Below, one piece after another: positions 23,066 to 36,775 of a DNA stretch of 64,000 nucleotides. Numbering within the stretch: position 1 is the stretch's first letter; every line of letters starts with the position of its first letter. A model generated the notes under the pieces. The model saw only the letters and a list, made by a program, of their open reading frames with translations, searched no databases and was not told the origin of the DNA. Made by a program: the position numbers and the translations under genes. The stretch comes from Nilaparvata lugens (lineage: Eukaryota; Arthropoda; Insecta; Hemiptera; Delphacidae), in assembly GCF_014356525.2 (NCBI RefSeq), contig NC_052506.1, positions 14,072,783-14,136,782 on the forward strand, written 5' to 3'.

Positions 23066-23590
23066 TAATAGCTTGGCTGGTGTCTTTCCAAGAATTAGTT
23101 TTTTCTTGATGCAACACTGACATGAGTATAAATATGTTTATAAAGAAGCAGATACATAATAATATATAGATTCAGCATTATATACATATACATTTTTTCT
23201 CTTTTCGATAATTAGAATCGTGAATACCACATGTGAGAGATATAAAGTTGAGTAGTAATGGTTTTTAAAACATTCATATAAAAAATAATAATGATAGCCT
23301 ACATTTTTTGAATATTCCAGATAAATTGTATTGGTTGTATATTTTTGTTCACATTGGTTTGCAGACGTCACGGAGTGCAAGAGATTTTTAATTAATTCTG
23401 GACTCAAAAATCAATGGATTTTATTTTGTATAATTTAAAATCAAGTTATAACCATTTATGTAATTTTTTTAGTAATGATGATTATTTTATTTTTTCTGTA
23501 AGTTTACCACGAATACTGGTTAGAGTGATCAACTTAGTTCCTATTTTTAAACAGTAATTTGCTATGCTTTTGTGAAAAGGAATCTATAAA
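23066..23590. other. No gene seen
   Basis: AT-rich DNA. One 89-codon antisense ORF has no domain. Confidence 0.5.
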
Positions 23591-23594
23591 TTTC

Positions 23595-23713
23595 ATTTAA
23601 TTTTTTTCATTTTAAACGTAATTAATTTCACGAGAACCTATCAGAGAAGCCTTCTTTTATAAGAGGCTTTCTCTGATTGGTTCTCGTAAAGTTAATCACG
23701 GTTAAAATTTAAT
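23595..23713. repeat. Snap-back MITE, copy with short loop
   Basis: The arm TTAATTTCACGAGAACC(T)ATCAGAGAAGCC pairs with GGCTTTCTCTGATTGGTTCTCGTAAAGTTAA around a roughly 12-base loop. TTAATCGGCTTCTGTGCAACAAGG follows, matching the ends of the related element at 42.8 kb. Non-autonomous foldback DNA element. Confidence 0.75.
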
Positions 23714-24099
23714 CGGCTTCTGTGCAACAAGGTCTAGCTTTTCAAATTCATCTGATTTTGAAGCTTCTCTTCAATTAGATTGATAATTAAGTTTTAACTG
23801 TGTTATAACTCTCAATATAATGTCATAACTCTCATAACACTGTTAAAACATAATAATCACTTGATATGATGTATTGAGCAATGCCTTTGGTTTTATTAGG
23901 GAAATTGATTTGGAGCTTTTATTTGCATACATTGATATACTTCATAGGTAGCGAATAGCAAGATGGACCCTGTTGTCATCATATTTTCAAATGGCTGCAA
24001 GGGATCATTCCGTTATGCACTACCATTCTGGGTAAAAGAGGATCTTCGAGCAATAAACGTTCCCTTTTAGGTTATCTTACTGTTGGTTATGGATACTCG
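23714..24099. other. No gene seen
   Basis: No ORF or repeat recognised apart from the tail of the adjacent MITE. Confidence 0.5.
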
Positions 24100-24365
24100 G
24101 CATTCTGTGCGACGTCATAGTTCCTAAGAATATTCTGGTGACGTCATAGTGACTAAGAATATCACTGCATGTGTATGCGCGTGCGTACGTTGCCCTGTGA
24201 CGTAACGTACTAAGACTATTTCGTACTAAGAATATTTCGGTACACCGCTACTGCAAATATTGACAACAGGAACAGCAAGATGGAAATTCGATGAGCGCTA
24301 CTATACAAAAATTATTTGGGTTATTTTATTTAATTGGGATTTTAGTTTAATAATAATTATTCATT
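24100..24365 (-). repeat. CRE-motif-rich MITE-like repeat, copy 2 (inverted)
   Basis: Read on the minus strand it matches 8757-8990: AATTATTATTAAACTAAAATCCCAATTAAAT, then ACCGAAATATTCTTAGTACGAAATAGTCTTAGTA. It has TGACGTCA at 24139, CGACGTCA at 24110 and TGACGTAA near 24198, with alternating purine-pyrimidine ATGCGCGTGCGTACG near 24175. Copy 1 has the same motif classes in a different spacing. Confidence 0.6.
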
Positions 24366-27300
24366 AATTAGCATTTGACCAAATGCAACTTCCAATTTAC
24401 TTCCATCTGTAGATTTTTTTAAAGCTCGCTTCTTGTCCTACTTACTCCTATTAATGATATCCTGCAAACAGCTTATGTAGATTACAAATTACAATTCGTA
24501 ACATCTTTGGTCTGGATATTGTTCATAATCAATTTGATATCGGAGCAAATTTGAACTATTTAGTTTGAAAGAGAAGTGGAATATGGTTAGCATTCTCAAC
24601 GTTCTATAAGTCATCCTGATGAAATGAAAAATCATTATGAAGATATTCAAGTCATAGTAGTGAAATATATCATTTTTACATAGTAATAGATTTTTTGTGT
24701 ATCTACTCTTTTACTTCTCAATTAATTATTCTTTGATATAGTTAAATATATAAATTATTGATATGATTCTTTTACTTCTCGGGCCGACATTGATTCGTCT
24801 CTTTTCCAGTACTCGTGCCTTACTCGGACAACTCACTCGCACAAAAAATTTAAATAAAAAAGCAAGATTTCTTTATGGCTACTTGTAAAGCTGTGCAGAA
24901 CGCTAGAAAAACATTCTACCGATGATATTTTTCAAGAATTCTTGAAATTCTGAGGATATTCTACACGGTATTGTTGATTAGATATAGAAAAATCCCCAAG
25001 AAAAAGTCATTTCTTGTGAAAGTTATTCCATTTCCATTAAATTACCAAGAATAACACAACTCAAGTTATACTTTGTAAATTTTATAACTCCTTCAGAAAT
25101 TGACATTTAAAAAAAGTCAAAAAACACAACACACGAGTTATCATTTGTAGATTGTATAACTTCTTCAAAAATTGGCATTAGAAAAAAAAACAAATTTTAC
25201 CTTCCTGGCCCTTTTTTCCCGCATACCATGTTGAGTTTGAATACTACAGTATTTGTTGGACATTATTTGTTGTCCAGTCATAGGTCATGTCATAGCCTAG
25301 GTATTTGAAATTTCACACCTACTCCAAAATATTGTTCCCAAACTCTAATTTTGACCATGCAGAAATGCAATAAATCAGCCCCAATATAGATATTATTGGA
25401 ATAATTGAAATCACGATACACATGGACAGATTTAGATGAAGGAATTTGGAAACAATATAGGTATACAAGAAAATCTATTTGAAGAGAGGTGGTACGTAAT
25501 CGTAAAAGAGATAGGTGAGTGCAGTGTTTTGAGGAGAGCCAATCCTTATGAAATTAGCAGGAGCTGCGCTGCCAGGTGAGAGAAGCACAAAGCTCTGCTC
25601 CCCCATGCATCACTTTGCGCACAAAAGAATCGGTTTATCTTGCATATGATGTCGATGTGAAGCAGAGGGGCCAAGCTAGCAGAGATTTGTGTTTGAACGC
25701 CAAACGACGGACTCGTTCAGGCCTGTGCCTCTCCAGGGAAACGGACAATCAAGATAAGACAAGTGCTAATAGTACAACGGGTTCCCATCACAATGGGAAC
25801 AGGTTTATCTCCTTGGCGTACTCTGTTTGACAGTTTTCTCACTTGGATTTAGCAACTGTTACTTCCTGCGCCGGATTAAAATGTTCGCTCCGTCGATGAG
25901 ATGTCCTCCAGGAAGGGTACTTAGAGTGCCCTCACAGCTCGCCTCAAGGGAACATCGCATCGATAGTAATGGGAATAGTGAAAGACAGTACTCACCTCAG
26001 AGGGTTCATCTCTGAACATTGTTCTTGAGACTTATCCAGAAGAATTAGAGCGGAAAATACATAGAAAAAGTTACCACGTTGAAGGAGCTCTGTCATATTG
26101 GACGCTCCAATTTTTAAACTGAGCCCTTTCCATTTTATCTTAACAGATTCTTAGAGCTTCTACGGGTCTCCAATAAAAATGTTCTACCTCTGAAGAATTA
26201 AAGACTGCCAGTAATAAATTATAAAAATTGAAAAAATACTGTGACAGAAATACACATAAAAATGAAGCAACACTCAATGATTAACATTATCAATCTTATG
26301 TCTATGTAAACGTTTGCATTTATCGTAGCTTGGAACATGGATATATAGTCTATGTTGAAGGTGAAATGTAGTTCAATTATTTTATAAAATCACTCAACTT
26401 GTACGTGCTACTTTATTAAAGTTAATAAAACATGAAGTACCCTATTATTCAAAACATTAAAATTTTTATTTTTTCCAATGACTTTATTTGTTAGGTTATG
26501 TGGATGTAAGTGAATGTTATGTTGGCCTACATCATTGGAGTAAATTATTACTTTTTGTCTGTCTGAGAAATTATCTCTATTTTCCTCAGGAATACCAAAA
26601 ATGAATTCATTGACCCAGAAAGCATAACGATTCGAATGAAATTGAACTTTCACTTTTGTTCCTAGCTGCACAAATAAATTTCTTTATTTGGAAGTAGAAT
26701 CAAAAACCGCTAACAAAAAATGGAGATAATATTTCACATGGTTCTTATTACGGATCAGAAGAATTTTTTTAACCAGATTTGTATTAGAAGAGTTACCACA
26801 ACAAAGATAAGATCAAGAACATCTCAAAGACAAGTCTGTTAGTAACTTTTCTGAGAGAAGAAGAATGAGAAGATTCTCAATCCCTTTACAAAAAAAAACT
26901 TCAAAAGTAGTAATTAATAAATAAAAAGTATTCAGAAAATTCAAACACCCCATTCGATTCAGTGTTTTACTGCCTCATGGAGAAGTTTATCATTATGAAT
27001 TTTTTCCACAATTTTCGCGATTTTAATTTAGCACCCAAGGCGTGCTGAGAGCAGTCATAGTACCATGGACGAATAATGTCCGGTATCTTTAAATAATCTG
27101 ACGATATTTTTTCTGAATGGAGCAGCTCTCGAAACAATTTCCATGATTCATCGAGCATACACTGTGATTGAAAAAGGAATTGATTCAAGCATTCACTCAA
27201 ACTGCTTCGAGCAGATTTATAAAACAATGGAATCGTACACAATAGTTGCAAGAGGTCCAGAAAAGGAGAATGGAGGGAAGCTTTGTGTGGACGTCTGTAG

Positions 27301-28136
27301 TCTGTAGAAAGAAATGAACAGTTTCCAGAGCCGATGGAAGAAGCCCGCAAGTCGGATAGCAGGAGAAAAGATGAGAAGAAAGAAGATCTGGATGAAGCTA
27401 AACCTATCAATAATACGGCGACGGCAGGTTATTGAATGGACACTCTCTGACAATGGTGCAGAGGGGTGGGTAGTGCTGGTGAGGGGGGGGGCGAGCAGTC
27501 ACCCTCATCCCCAACTTTGCAGTCGTCCTTCCGTACACGTATTGTGTCACCGTTAAGAAGTCCCAAGAATAAAAATACTAAAACGGATCAAACCGGGACA
27601 ATAACTAAATAGCTTACACTCAGCCGAGTAAACATAATAGGACTACACAGCTGAAAAGACGGATATTTACATTCTCACAATGCCCTCTTTCTTTCACTGC
27701 TGGATAAGAGATTCGGAATCTAGATGATATCTACGAGGACACGGTCACGACAAACGATATGCCGGCTGCCCGAGTGTAGGAGTGAGAGAGAGGGGGAGTC
27801 ATCGCGAGGGTGAGTTTGTGTATTAGGAGTGGGTCAGGAATAAAGGTGGGTAGGTATTGTCGAAGACAGAAACAGTTTCTCAACAGCTGGTTATGTACCA
27901 GTCTCTGTATTCTTATAGGATTAAATGGCGTGGAATGGCCAGAGCCAACAATTTCTTTCACACAGTTTCATGCAGGAGAATCACAAAAGGTTGTCCTGTC
28001 TACTTATCCAAAGCCAGCTTCGACTTGCACTCACTCTGCTTAATCTTAATTATTCCTGGAAAATTCCACATTGAAATTAACAATGCAATGTTGCATTCAG
28101 TAACTACCAAATTAAATATCATGAGAATTAATTTAT
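24366..28136. other. No gene recognised over 3.8 kb
   Basis: Two overlapping ORFs at 25576-26015 lie in a GC-richer block but show no domain and no convincing splice pattern. The long antisense ORF at 26967-27410 (147 codons) is low in complexity for a protein and overlaps two others, so I do not call it. A G-run (about 27481-27492) occurs inside another GC-richer block (27200-27560). Possible regulatory DNA or diverged exons. Confidence 0.4.
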
Positions 28137-28292
28137 TAAGGGCCGTTTACACAGTCAAAGCTTAAACTGAATTGAATCAGCTGGTGGCTTAAACTAAAAA
28201 TGAACTACATTATAACGAACGAGACTTTTTATGGATTTAATCCAGTTTAAAATGAAATTTAGTTTAAACTGATACTGAGCAAACGGTCCTTA
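28137..28292. repeat. Snap-back MITE with GGGCCGTTT-type ends
   Basis: TAAGGGCCGTTTACACAGTC faces ACTGAGCAAACGGTCCTTA, and the interior also pairs (CTTAAACTGAATTGAATC against GATTTAATCCAGTTTAAA). The ends resemble those of the element at 42811-42956. A non-autonomous DNA element; no clear target duplication. Confidence 0.75.
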
Positions 28293-28344
28293 GAGGCTTA
28301 TAATACACAGTTATCATTATCCAAATAATACAGCTACTGGGGCA

Positions 28345-28440
28345 TACTAGAGTGAATAACTTCACTTGTATGGACTTTATAAAAATTGATAAAAACATTT
28401 TAACATTTTAAAATGTTTTAAATAAAAAGGGTAATTCATG
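28345..28440. repeat. Short dispersed repeat, copy A
   Basis: CACTTGTATGGACTTTATAAAAATTGATAAAAAC followed by a TTTTAACATTTTAAAATG hairpin resembles the block at about 40975-41065 (CACTTATATGGGTTACTCTATACAAATTAATAAAAAC). It may be a MITE end. Confidence 0.45.
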
Positions 28441-30270
28441 TTTTTATATTGTTTTCATTAATTACAGTACTTAGCTAATATTGAAGTTGAAGTTCATCAC
28501 TAAAGTGAGTGAGCTGTGTCATTCTGATTGCTAAGATGATAAGATGATAAGGTATGATATTCATTAATAAAACAGTTTTAAAGTTATATGTTGAAATAAT
28601 GAGAGAACGATCTATCGAAAGAAGCGAAAATTTCAGTACAATAGATCATATCACATATCAGATAGTTTAATCATTATCACTTCACTTTCTCTAGATTCTC
28701 AAGTTTGAGAAGATAGAAGATTGGGTTTAGGCACCAAGTACTCCACTTCCAAATTAGTGGGCGAAATGATTGTGTGGAATACTTCACATGATTTACTTCG
28801 AGAAATGGTTTCGCATTTGAATATAGTAATTCAGTTACAGATTATTGAGTGTTAGAAGCACCTAAAAAAAGTACATAATTTATTATGGGTAATAGAAGCA
28901 CCTAAAAAAGTAAATAATTTAACAAACAGGGACAAATCCACAAGATCCCTGACATATTTTATTTGTATGCTCATGGAGAGTGAGCTCCAAACTACAGAAA
29001 TGTTGTTTCATCCAACGCTTTTTATTATTTATTCTCATATACCGTACTTTATTCACTTACTTACATCATGCACTACTTATTATTATTTATTTTTATAGAC
29101 TACTCATGAAAAAAGCTCAGATGTCAGTACTTGTAGAGTCAGGAAAGATAAAGAATAAAATAAAGAGAATAACTTCAGTTGATGTTCACAATACATTGAC
29201 GCACGACATGAGAGCTTCTCTGGGAAGAATAGGATCATTCATCATTTGTATCTCTCCCAAAACCAGCAACAATTGAATAACATCAGCAACTTTTGAGCTG
29301 TGAGTTCTTCCTATGGATTTTATTCGTATTATTGTAGGAGCAAATGGGTTTATAGTCGTAACACCCTAGCTGCAATAGTTCCCACAGACTCATCTTGAAA
29401 GCCATCTATCAGAGTGTTGCCTGTGCGCTCTATTGTAGTTGAATCTGGTGACAAAAATGCCAGCGATTGAGCTCGGTGTGGCCAGTCACAGTCGAACAAT
29501 GGCAATGAGCCTTCTGTGTCCCATTGAACTTCCGTTCATCAGCCACTATGGATGCACTTGAAGTGGAAAAGGGCCTTGAATGAGTAAGTGAATGAATCAC
29601 CGAATGCATCAATGGATTGCACGTGTGCATGCGGGTGTCGATGAAAAAAGGAGGGAACACGCAGTTTTCGGGCTCACGATGTGTTATGAAACGTTTAAAT
29701 TCCGTTGGCGAGGTTCTTTATGCTAGTGTCCCGCGCTAGAAGATCAATAGCTTGACAAGGGTCGGACACAATGCTAGAAATACCTCATTCAGGGTGAGCT
29801 AAGCTAGGGCTAGGGCTAGCAGCGGGGGAGGATCATCTTCACCTGTCTGCCATCGGAGACAACTCGGCTCCTATCCGGCAAAAAATAATGATACGGCATT
29901 CCTCCAACTCCAACTCCAACAACGCTTCACCTGAATCCAGCATCGACTTGACTCTGCTCCTGAAGCCTCGTTACAAGCAGTGATTTGATCCTTCCAAACC
30001 TCTTCCCCCAAACATAAGCTCGTGAGGATATTTTGGAAAAAAAATGTGATAAACGATAATAGCATGATTTTCTATACTATTATCATGAATGAAACAGTGA
30101 GAAAAATAACACATTTCAATGTGAAATGATGAATTGTTACCAAAACTTTAGGTTATGAATAGTTAAGACTTATAGTTGCTGAGTTGATATCCCAAACTTC
30201 GTGCTATGGAAATAGCTTGCATCGCAATTTCTTCCCCTGAAGATCTTGTGTATTTTTCCAGAAATTTGAT
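28441..30270. other. No gene recognised
   Basis: AT-rich to 29400, then a GC-richer block to about 30010 with short ORFs on the minus strand and no domain. CAAAGCTAGGGCTAGGGCTAGC-like short repeats occur near 29805. Confidence 0.4.
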
Positions 30271-30280
30271 TTTTCATTAT

Positions 30281-30930
30281 GAGTTGGAAAGAAATTTAAA
30301 AAAAATCTTGATTTGAGGAGCCTAAAATACTTCTATTATTTGTACAGCATCCTTGTGTTCTCAACTTTCCTGAAACATATTGATTCTTATGAATAAGTAT
30401 CTTTATCTTATGAATAAGTTATTTCTCCAAAGCATTCATATTTACATGGTTCTTCAAAGTTGATATTTTTGTGATTGAATGACAATAAAAAATGTTGATT
30501 TTCCAGCTAATAGCTTACTACTGAAAAACGTAGAGATACATAGTACATACCTCTGATAATCAGAGAGTATAAGAAGTTTGAAAACAATGATAGAGGTTCT
30601 ATTCTTCTATGAGTTGGAAGCAAATTTTCAAAAAATCCAGATTTTAGGAGCCTAAAATACTTCTATTATTTCTACAGCTTTCTTGTGTTCTCAACTTCTA
30701 TAAAACATATTGATTCTCTATCTTATGAATAAGTTATTTCTCCAAAGAATTCATATTCACATGGTTCTTCAAAGTTGATATTTTTGTGATTGAAGAACAA
30801 TAAACAAATGTTGATTTTTCAGCTAATAGCCTACTATTGAAAAACGTAGAAATACGTAGTACATCCTCTGATAATCAGAGAGGATAAGAAGTTTGAAAAC
30901 AATGATATGGGTTTTATTTTTCTATTGTAC
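30281..30930. repeat. Tandem duplication, 330-bp unit, two copies
   Basis: GAGTTGGAA starts each unit at 30281 and 30611. Shared blocks include GAGCCTAAAATACTTCTATT, ATTTACATGGTTCTTCAAAG or its near match, and CTCTGATAATCAGAGAG. The second copy lacks a short internal ATGAATAAGTATCTTTATCTT segment. Moderately recent. Confidence 0.9.
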
Positions 30931-33460
30931 TACATATTTCTTTATATTCCCATTCTATGCTTATATCGTACATCGAAATGAGTGTAATTTATCATTCCCA
31001 TAAAATCAGGTACTAATATTATTTTTATTTGTAGAGGCTCATTTTTACAGCAGAAATTTTCAAAGATTGTTGAGAATCATGTCAAGGTCACACCACTGCC
31101 CTCTTACTAGTTGTTCGGGCTTGAGTGCAAATACGATTCGACGCAAATGTTCTACACACTTGTTCAAGTACTCCAAGTTCCTAGACGGCGCTATTATTCA
31201 ATTCACAAATGCAAACTGACAGATAGAGCAGAGAAGGCCGCTCGCCGCTGAAGACCGTCCTGTTAATCACGCCATGAGAAATAGGAAATGCGAATAGAAG
31301 GGAGTGAACGAACAATGAGTGGGCACAATGAGCCGAGTTGTGTTTAGCTGTTTATCCAGTCTGCTGCTGACAACCGGCGGGATTCGTGTTTGTTTTAAGT
31401 AGAATGGGATTTAAAACGAGAGCAGAAGAGATTCCCTAGGGATAGGGTCACTAGTCGGGGGAAGAAGGTGCACGATTGTCTCAAGTGATGTGCGCACTCT
31501 CAGAAACTGAGCCTACGATCTGAGTAGTTTAGTGGTGAGTCCACGAGAAAACTGGGTTGGTGAGTTGAGGCATTCTCCACTTGAGGAGATTGTGTTTGGA
31601 CGTATGACAATACCGTTAATTAGAGTTAGTGGATGGTCGATAATCAATAGCTTTTTGTGTGAAGCTTTCTGATAATCAATAGTCTTTTTCTCGCGCTCAA
31701 TAGGCCTTTGTTGTTATGCCGCAGCGTCAACACATAAGCTACACCTAATGTTGCTACCACCAATATTTACACGTAATACACAGCTCACCTGTTTTGCAAA
31801 TGTCACAAAGGCAAAGATGAAAGGGAATAATTGCGCGCCATACTATAACAACGCTCCCAATAATTGTTATAAATGACTTGTATAGACAAAGATTTGAGCT
31901 CGGTGTCGATGAATGTCGGCGATTGTCACAATACTGACAACAATTCAGTAATTGGAATCATTCTTCTCTCGATATTGTAATCATTGTGTCACAAGCTTTG
32001 TTTCCCGCCATACACCTTCACACTTTTGAAACTGCACACATGCTCTCTCATGAGTCGGCTCATCTCACCACAAAAGGTTCGTTTGTCGTGCGAGACAAAT
32101 GTCAAGAATCACAAGCGTCTCAATTCACTTGTAGAACAAACAATGTCAATTAAGATTCAGTATTGTGTTTGGATGTGGGTTGAATAATGTGAGAGAAATA
32201 CAATTGTTGGAATACTTCAAAATCACAATCAATAATAACTTCAAACAATGCAGTCACAACCCTATTTTGACATAAGTTACTCCAGAACCTTCGTTAATTC
32301 TACTGGAGTGGACGCGTTCAAACGATGATGTTCAACCTTGATGCATTGGAAAATGAAAATGCTAATTATGAACAACATTGGTCGAAACTAGAAACTGGTT
32401 CATGATCAAAGTGTATATCGTATTGCAAGAAGTCTATCTGCATATTATTAGTGGAGACCAACCTGTATAACTGTGAGTTATCCATGATCTGAATGAAAGA
32501 AAGTTTAGAAGTTGAGGTTGGAGTTGAATATGTGCTGTTTCCCAATACAAATAGAAATATCGTATTCAAGTAGAATTAATTTCATTCTATTGGAAGGAGT
32601 ACTCAAGTACCCAAACACTTTACTCTATACACTCCATATTTAGTTGAAATTTATCTTACATAATAGATTATTCACCTTATAAATTACAGACAGATACCTG
32701 TTACATTATCAAGAGAATAGAATATTATGAAAGAGAAATTGTATAAGTTAATTTTGGGTACTACCAAGGAAAATTTATGAATATTTTGCTGGGTTCCTAT
32801 CTGTTGCATTTATTTATGTTTTTATCTAACCTAGGTGCTGTGTGAAATGAAATAGTTATTGGAATGAGAATGAACTCAATTGAAATGTTGATTTGGGACT
32901 CATGAATCAAATACAACTTACCATATTCAATACATTCAGGATATTCAACTCAAAAAATGCACAGGGGGTGGATCTATAAGATCTACGATGAGAAAACCAA
33001 AGGACATGGGGAATCCGATCTCACTAGACGTCAATCTGCAAAAACTGTAGAAATCAATTTAAAAGGGAAAACATTCATTTCAAACAATTGGAGAAAATGA
33101 AAAACGATCCAAGATTGGATCTAAGTATAATAAATAGTAGCCTATTTTAACTTGAAAATGGCCAAAGTAAGCCGAAACTAGTCGTTGAAATGTTTCAAAG
33201 TTTTAGAATGTTTTAAAAAAAGGACATTTTTTATTACTTTCAGCCTATTTTATTACTTTCAATCCACTTTTCATGATCCACTTAGCACCCTCCTGTCATT
33301 GTCACCAACAAGCCCATCTTATTCAGAATCATTTTCCGTCTCACTATTGTCTGTGAGACGATTCATCGTCTAAATTGCCTGCTGCATATACCATTTTTCT
33401 GTCAGTTGACCGATTTCTTATAATTAATTATTAGAAAAGTTGTAATAAATATAGGTTAAT
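30931..33460. other. No gene recognised; possible promoter/5' exon blocks
   Basis: A GC-richer stretch at about 31080-31560 ends in TTAGTGGTGAGTCC, a good splice-donor match, and might be an untranslated first exon on the plus strand. No coding frame supports this. Around 33125-33235, AAGCCGAAACTAGTCGTTGAAATG is shared with the piece near 400. Confidence 0.35.
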
Positions 33461-33464
33461 ATTG

Positions 33465-33757
33465 TAAATATGGAGACGATATAAAGGTACTCCTTGATAA
33501 GTGCCGTGTCCCTGGAAACAGTGTCTCTAGCACTTTCAATGGAGAAAATAATAGATTACATGGCTAAATCTCCACAATATACTGTACTTACTGTACTGGC
33601 CCTTCTCATTGGTTTGAAAGATGTATTCATGAGCAAGGTCTACTGTTCGTAGAACTACTAGTAATAATGACATCGAGTGACCTGGCTGGTTCAGGTCTGG
33701 TGTCAGTGTTTCCAGGTCGAAACTTATCAATTTCAAGGTCTCTGACATGACCTAACG
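33465..33757 (+). repeat. Interspersed repeat, copy 1 of an inverted pair
   Basis: ATCGAGTGACCTGGCTGG(T/C)TCAGGTCTGGTGTC at 33671 is matched in reverse complement at 36619-36651. The match continues on both sides (CAGGTCG, CTGACATGACCTA on one side; CTAGTAATAAT and TACTCCTTGAT on the other). Unclassified repeat family. Confidence 0.7.
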
Positions 33758-36560
33758 AATTAATATTATATTTGATGAATTGGGGACTATTCTTGATATG
33801 GTCGTTCAAGTCACTGTTCATGTTTTATTATTTCAAGATGAGCTACAACGCTCGGATAGTTGTTCCAAGAAATAACGATTTTGATTTCGATTGTATCAGT
33901 GGTACGAAAAAAGTGGCCTTAGTTGGCCTGTGTGTGGAATGTGAATCGGCTATCGTGGCTAATTCGCAGAGTGGCATCGAGTGGATGCCGAGCAAAGAGA
34001 TGGATATCGACAATGCGCAGATAAAGCGACAGGGTGAGAGCGCGGCTGTCATTGCCAGAATGCAACGTCAAGAACGAAGAAGGGGATAAGGAGCGAGAAG
34101 AAGAGCCCGGCTTTGTATTTTCTGGCGAAAACGCGAGTGGCAAAGAAGGGAAGAGAGACTCTCTTAGCATAACAGAGGAAAGCTCTAGAAAGCGGAAGAG
34201 AGGGGGGGGGCATTGTTGGCGGACATGCAAACCAATGTTGCGGCGATGCGTGGTCCGTGGTCCGGTCCATTGGTCCACGTTTGTCTGTTCCATTGCCTCC
34301 CTCCACCCAACCATACAAAGCGCACCTTTATGCTTGGCTCAATGCAAAAGCATTAGTAGTTCCCTTATGCAGGTGTAGCTATTGTCAGCCTCTGCCCCTC
34401 GCCACATCAAACTCACCCAACAACGCAAATGAAGCTCTTTCACTTTCGGCTCTCGTTTTGATGTGTGCTGAATTCGCCTCCGCGTCTTTCCTTTTGGGGC
34501 TCACACTCGTGTTTGTTCACCCCACTCGATCAAATTTCTTCCTCACTACAATACTCACACTTTCTGCTTCGTTACTTCATTCATTACATCCTCATAATAT
34601 GGCGAAACTCATAATTTTTCATAATATTATTTCACCACCTTTTTTCCAACACAAAGGTGATCAACCCATGAATGTATTGCGTTAGAATTGGATAGAATAG
34701 TGTGAAAAGTCCACGTGGAATTACAAACAGTGTAAAGAGTATATCATTTGGTATAACTGTATACAGAGTGGGTGAAAAGTCCGATAACGACTGAATATCT
34801 CATACACAAAGGTAATTTGACGGTGGGTGTGATTGGGGATCCTACTCAAATTGAAAATACTACTTTACCATGATTTTCAAAGTCTGGTCCGCGAATGCAA
34901 CTTTATTTTTATAAATAGGAAGGTGGTCATGCGATATATGATTTCGGTACAGCATTTCAAGAGAAAATGAATGGCGAAACCCGCATATTTATATCTCAAA
35001 CCGTTTCGAAGATATTCACATTATTAATCGAAATTGAATAAAAATTATTGTTATGAATAAATTCGGAATTGAGATAAGTTCAGTCTAACAAGTTATGTTA
35101 TGTTTTTGAAGAGACGGATTCATTGATTCAAAGGTTCAAAGAACCTCACACCGAAGCTTAATGGGTGTCCCAAATATGTTAGTTGTGCTGACCGTCTCAC
35201 AAGTTTCTCAAGGCGATAAGGATAAACAAGCATCAAATCAGGAATTCAATTTTATACAGTTTTTGTAATACACAAGGATTTTGCCATTGTGCTCCTCTAC
35301 AGTAGTTACATGGATAAAATGTTCAACCTCAAAATATACTCAGATTGTGATGGAATATTCTTGTGAAAGCTCAAACTCCATTGATTTGATTCTTGTCGGA
35401 TCCAGTACTTTGGAATAGCTATAGCTGGACTTACCATTCAGAGATAACCACTCTGTCCATTCTAGGATTTTCAGTTTTCTACTGTACAAAATAAAACTTT
35501 ATGTTGATTGAATTCGTGCCTATCCAGAAATAACATCACATCTCAGGTAAAAAAGCATTATTTCCAAATTTAGATGTGTAAATAACCTTTTTTATCGTTT
35601 TCAACGGCAATTTCATTTTCCCCAATTTTATTTCCAGACATTTTCATTTAAACTGCTCTCACCATTCAGCCACAAATAGAATCTTTGCGAACACTTGCGT
35701 CTTATGATTTTATCATTGTATGGATTTGTTCCCTATAGAAGTAAGCTCAATCTATATCCCAGAATCGTATAATGGAAGAAAGAATGAATTACAGGATTCA
35801 AATATCGGATAGGATTTATTCATATATGAAACTTGAAATACGTTTTCAAAAATCTCAAACACCAACACATTTGTTTCCATTGTGTGAGATGTGAGATGGA
35901 TGAATGCATCCTACTGGCGAGGGAGAATGGGAGAATGGTTTTATTCTGGAAGCTCAGAAAAAACAAGCTTCTCCACCCCATAGGATTCAAAGTTTCTACT
36001 TTTCAAATGGTAATTGTGGATAACACCTTTGTGATAGAACGGTTTGTAAAACAACAACAGCCCCAGGTGGACACAATGGCTCAAACGATGTCCATTGTCA
36101 CAGATCGGCCCTCTCTCTCGCTCAACGTCTATATCCTATTCACACGGATTTCGAACACACTCGGCGGCGATTAGGGTGCCCATCTTCCATTCACATGTCA
36201 CAGCCCATATCCTTCCAACCACAACAGTTTCTCGCTCAAGAAAATGATCATGTTACAAAGCACACACTGTGTGCTGCTATTCAGATAGCGGTTTTCATCT
36301 GGAAATATACAAAAAAGCTCATTCAAGCGAATTCTCACGTGCAAATAGGAAGAATCTAAAATTATTGTCTCTTTATTCCCAACAGCTCACAAAAGATATC
36401 ATCAACTCCCGATAATATGCAATAGTGATCGGAGAGAGGTTTTCTCAAATCCTTGATTCTGTTTTTAAAACACCAGTGAATTTTAGCGAAGAAGTAAAAA
36501 GCTCAAACTGGTTTTGGATGGACACGTTGACCGTCGGTCCCGGCTGCCTAAAAAGCAGCC
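33758..36560. other. No gene recognised; GC-richer block and repeat-like DNA
   Basis: 33840-34600 is GC-richer and has overlapping ORFs on both strands (105-142 codons) without domains. The plus-strand ORF at 33772 meets CAGGGTGAGA, a donor-like site, near 34032, so an exon is conceivable. ACAGAGTGGGTGAAAAGTCCG at 34764 resembles the ends of insect repeats. 35220-36180 has a 113-codon ORF without a domain. Confidence 0.35.
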
Positions 36561-36567
36561 TGTTTGT

Positions 36568-36775
36568 AGGTCATGTCAGAAGCCCTGCAATTGATCAGTT
36601 GCGACCTGAAAACTCTTGACACCAGACCTGAGCCAGCCAGGTCACTCGATATTATTAGTTTTAGCTCAAACCGGTAGGCTAATATCTATAATCGATTTTG
36701 ATATCCAGGAAAATCTGTACTTGAGAACACATCAAGGAGTCCTGAATAAATAAATATATCATTCTATTGTTCATT
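36568..36775 (-). repeat. Interspersed repeat, copy 2 of an inverted pair
   Basis: Reverse-complement partner of 33465-33757, about 3 kb away. The inner parts are about 90% alike by eye, and the outer parts (CATCAAGGAGTC and its partner) less so. Confidence 0.7.

Noticed and set aside
26967..27410. 147-codon antisense ORF as a host gene
   Set aside because: Ser/Leu/Phe-biased, overlapped by other ORFs, no domain and no start or splice context.
33919..34685. Overlapping ORFs of 105-142 codons in a GC-richer block
   Set aside because: Open on both strands at once and without domains. The lack of stops follows from base composition.
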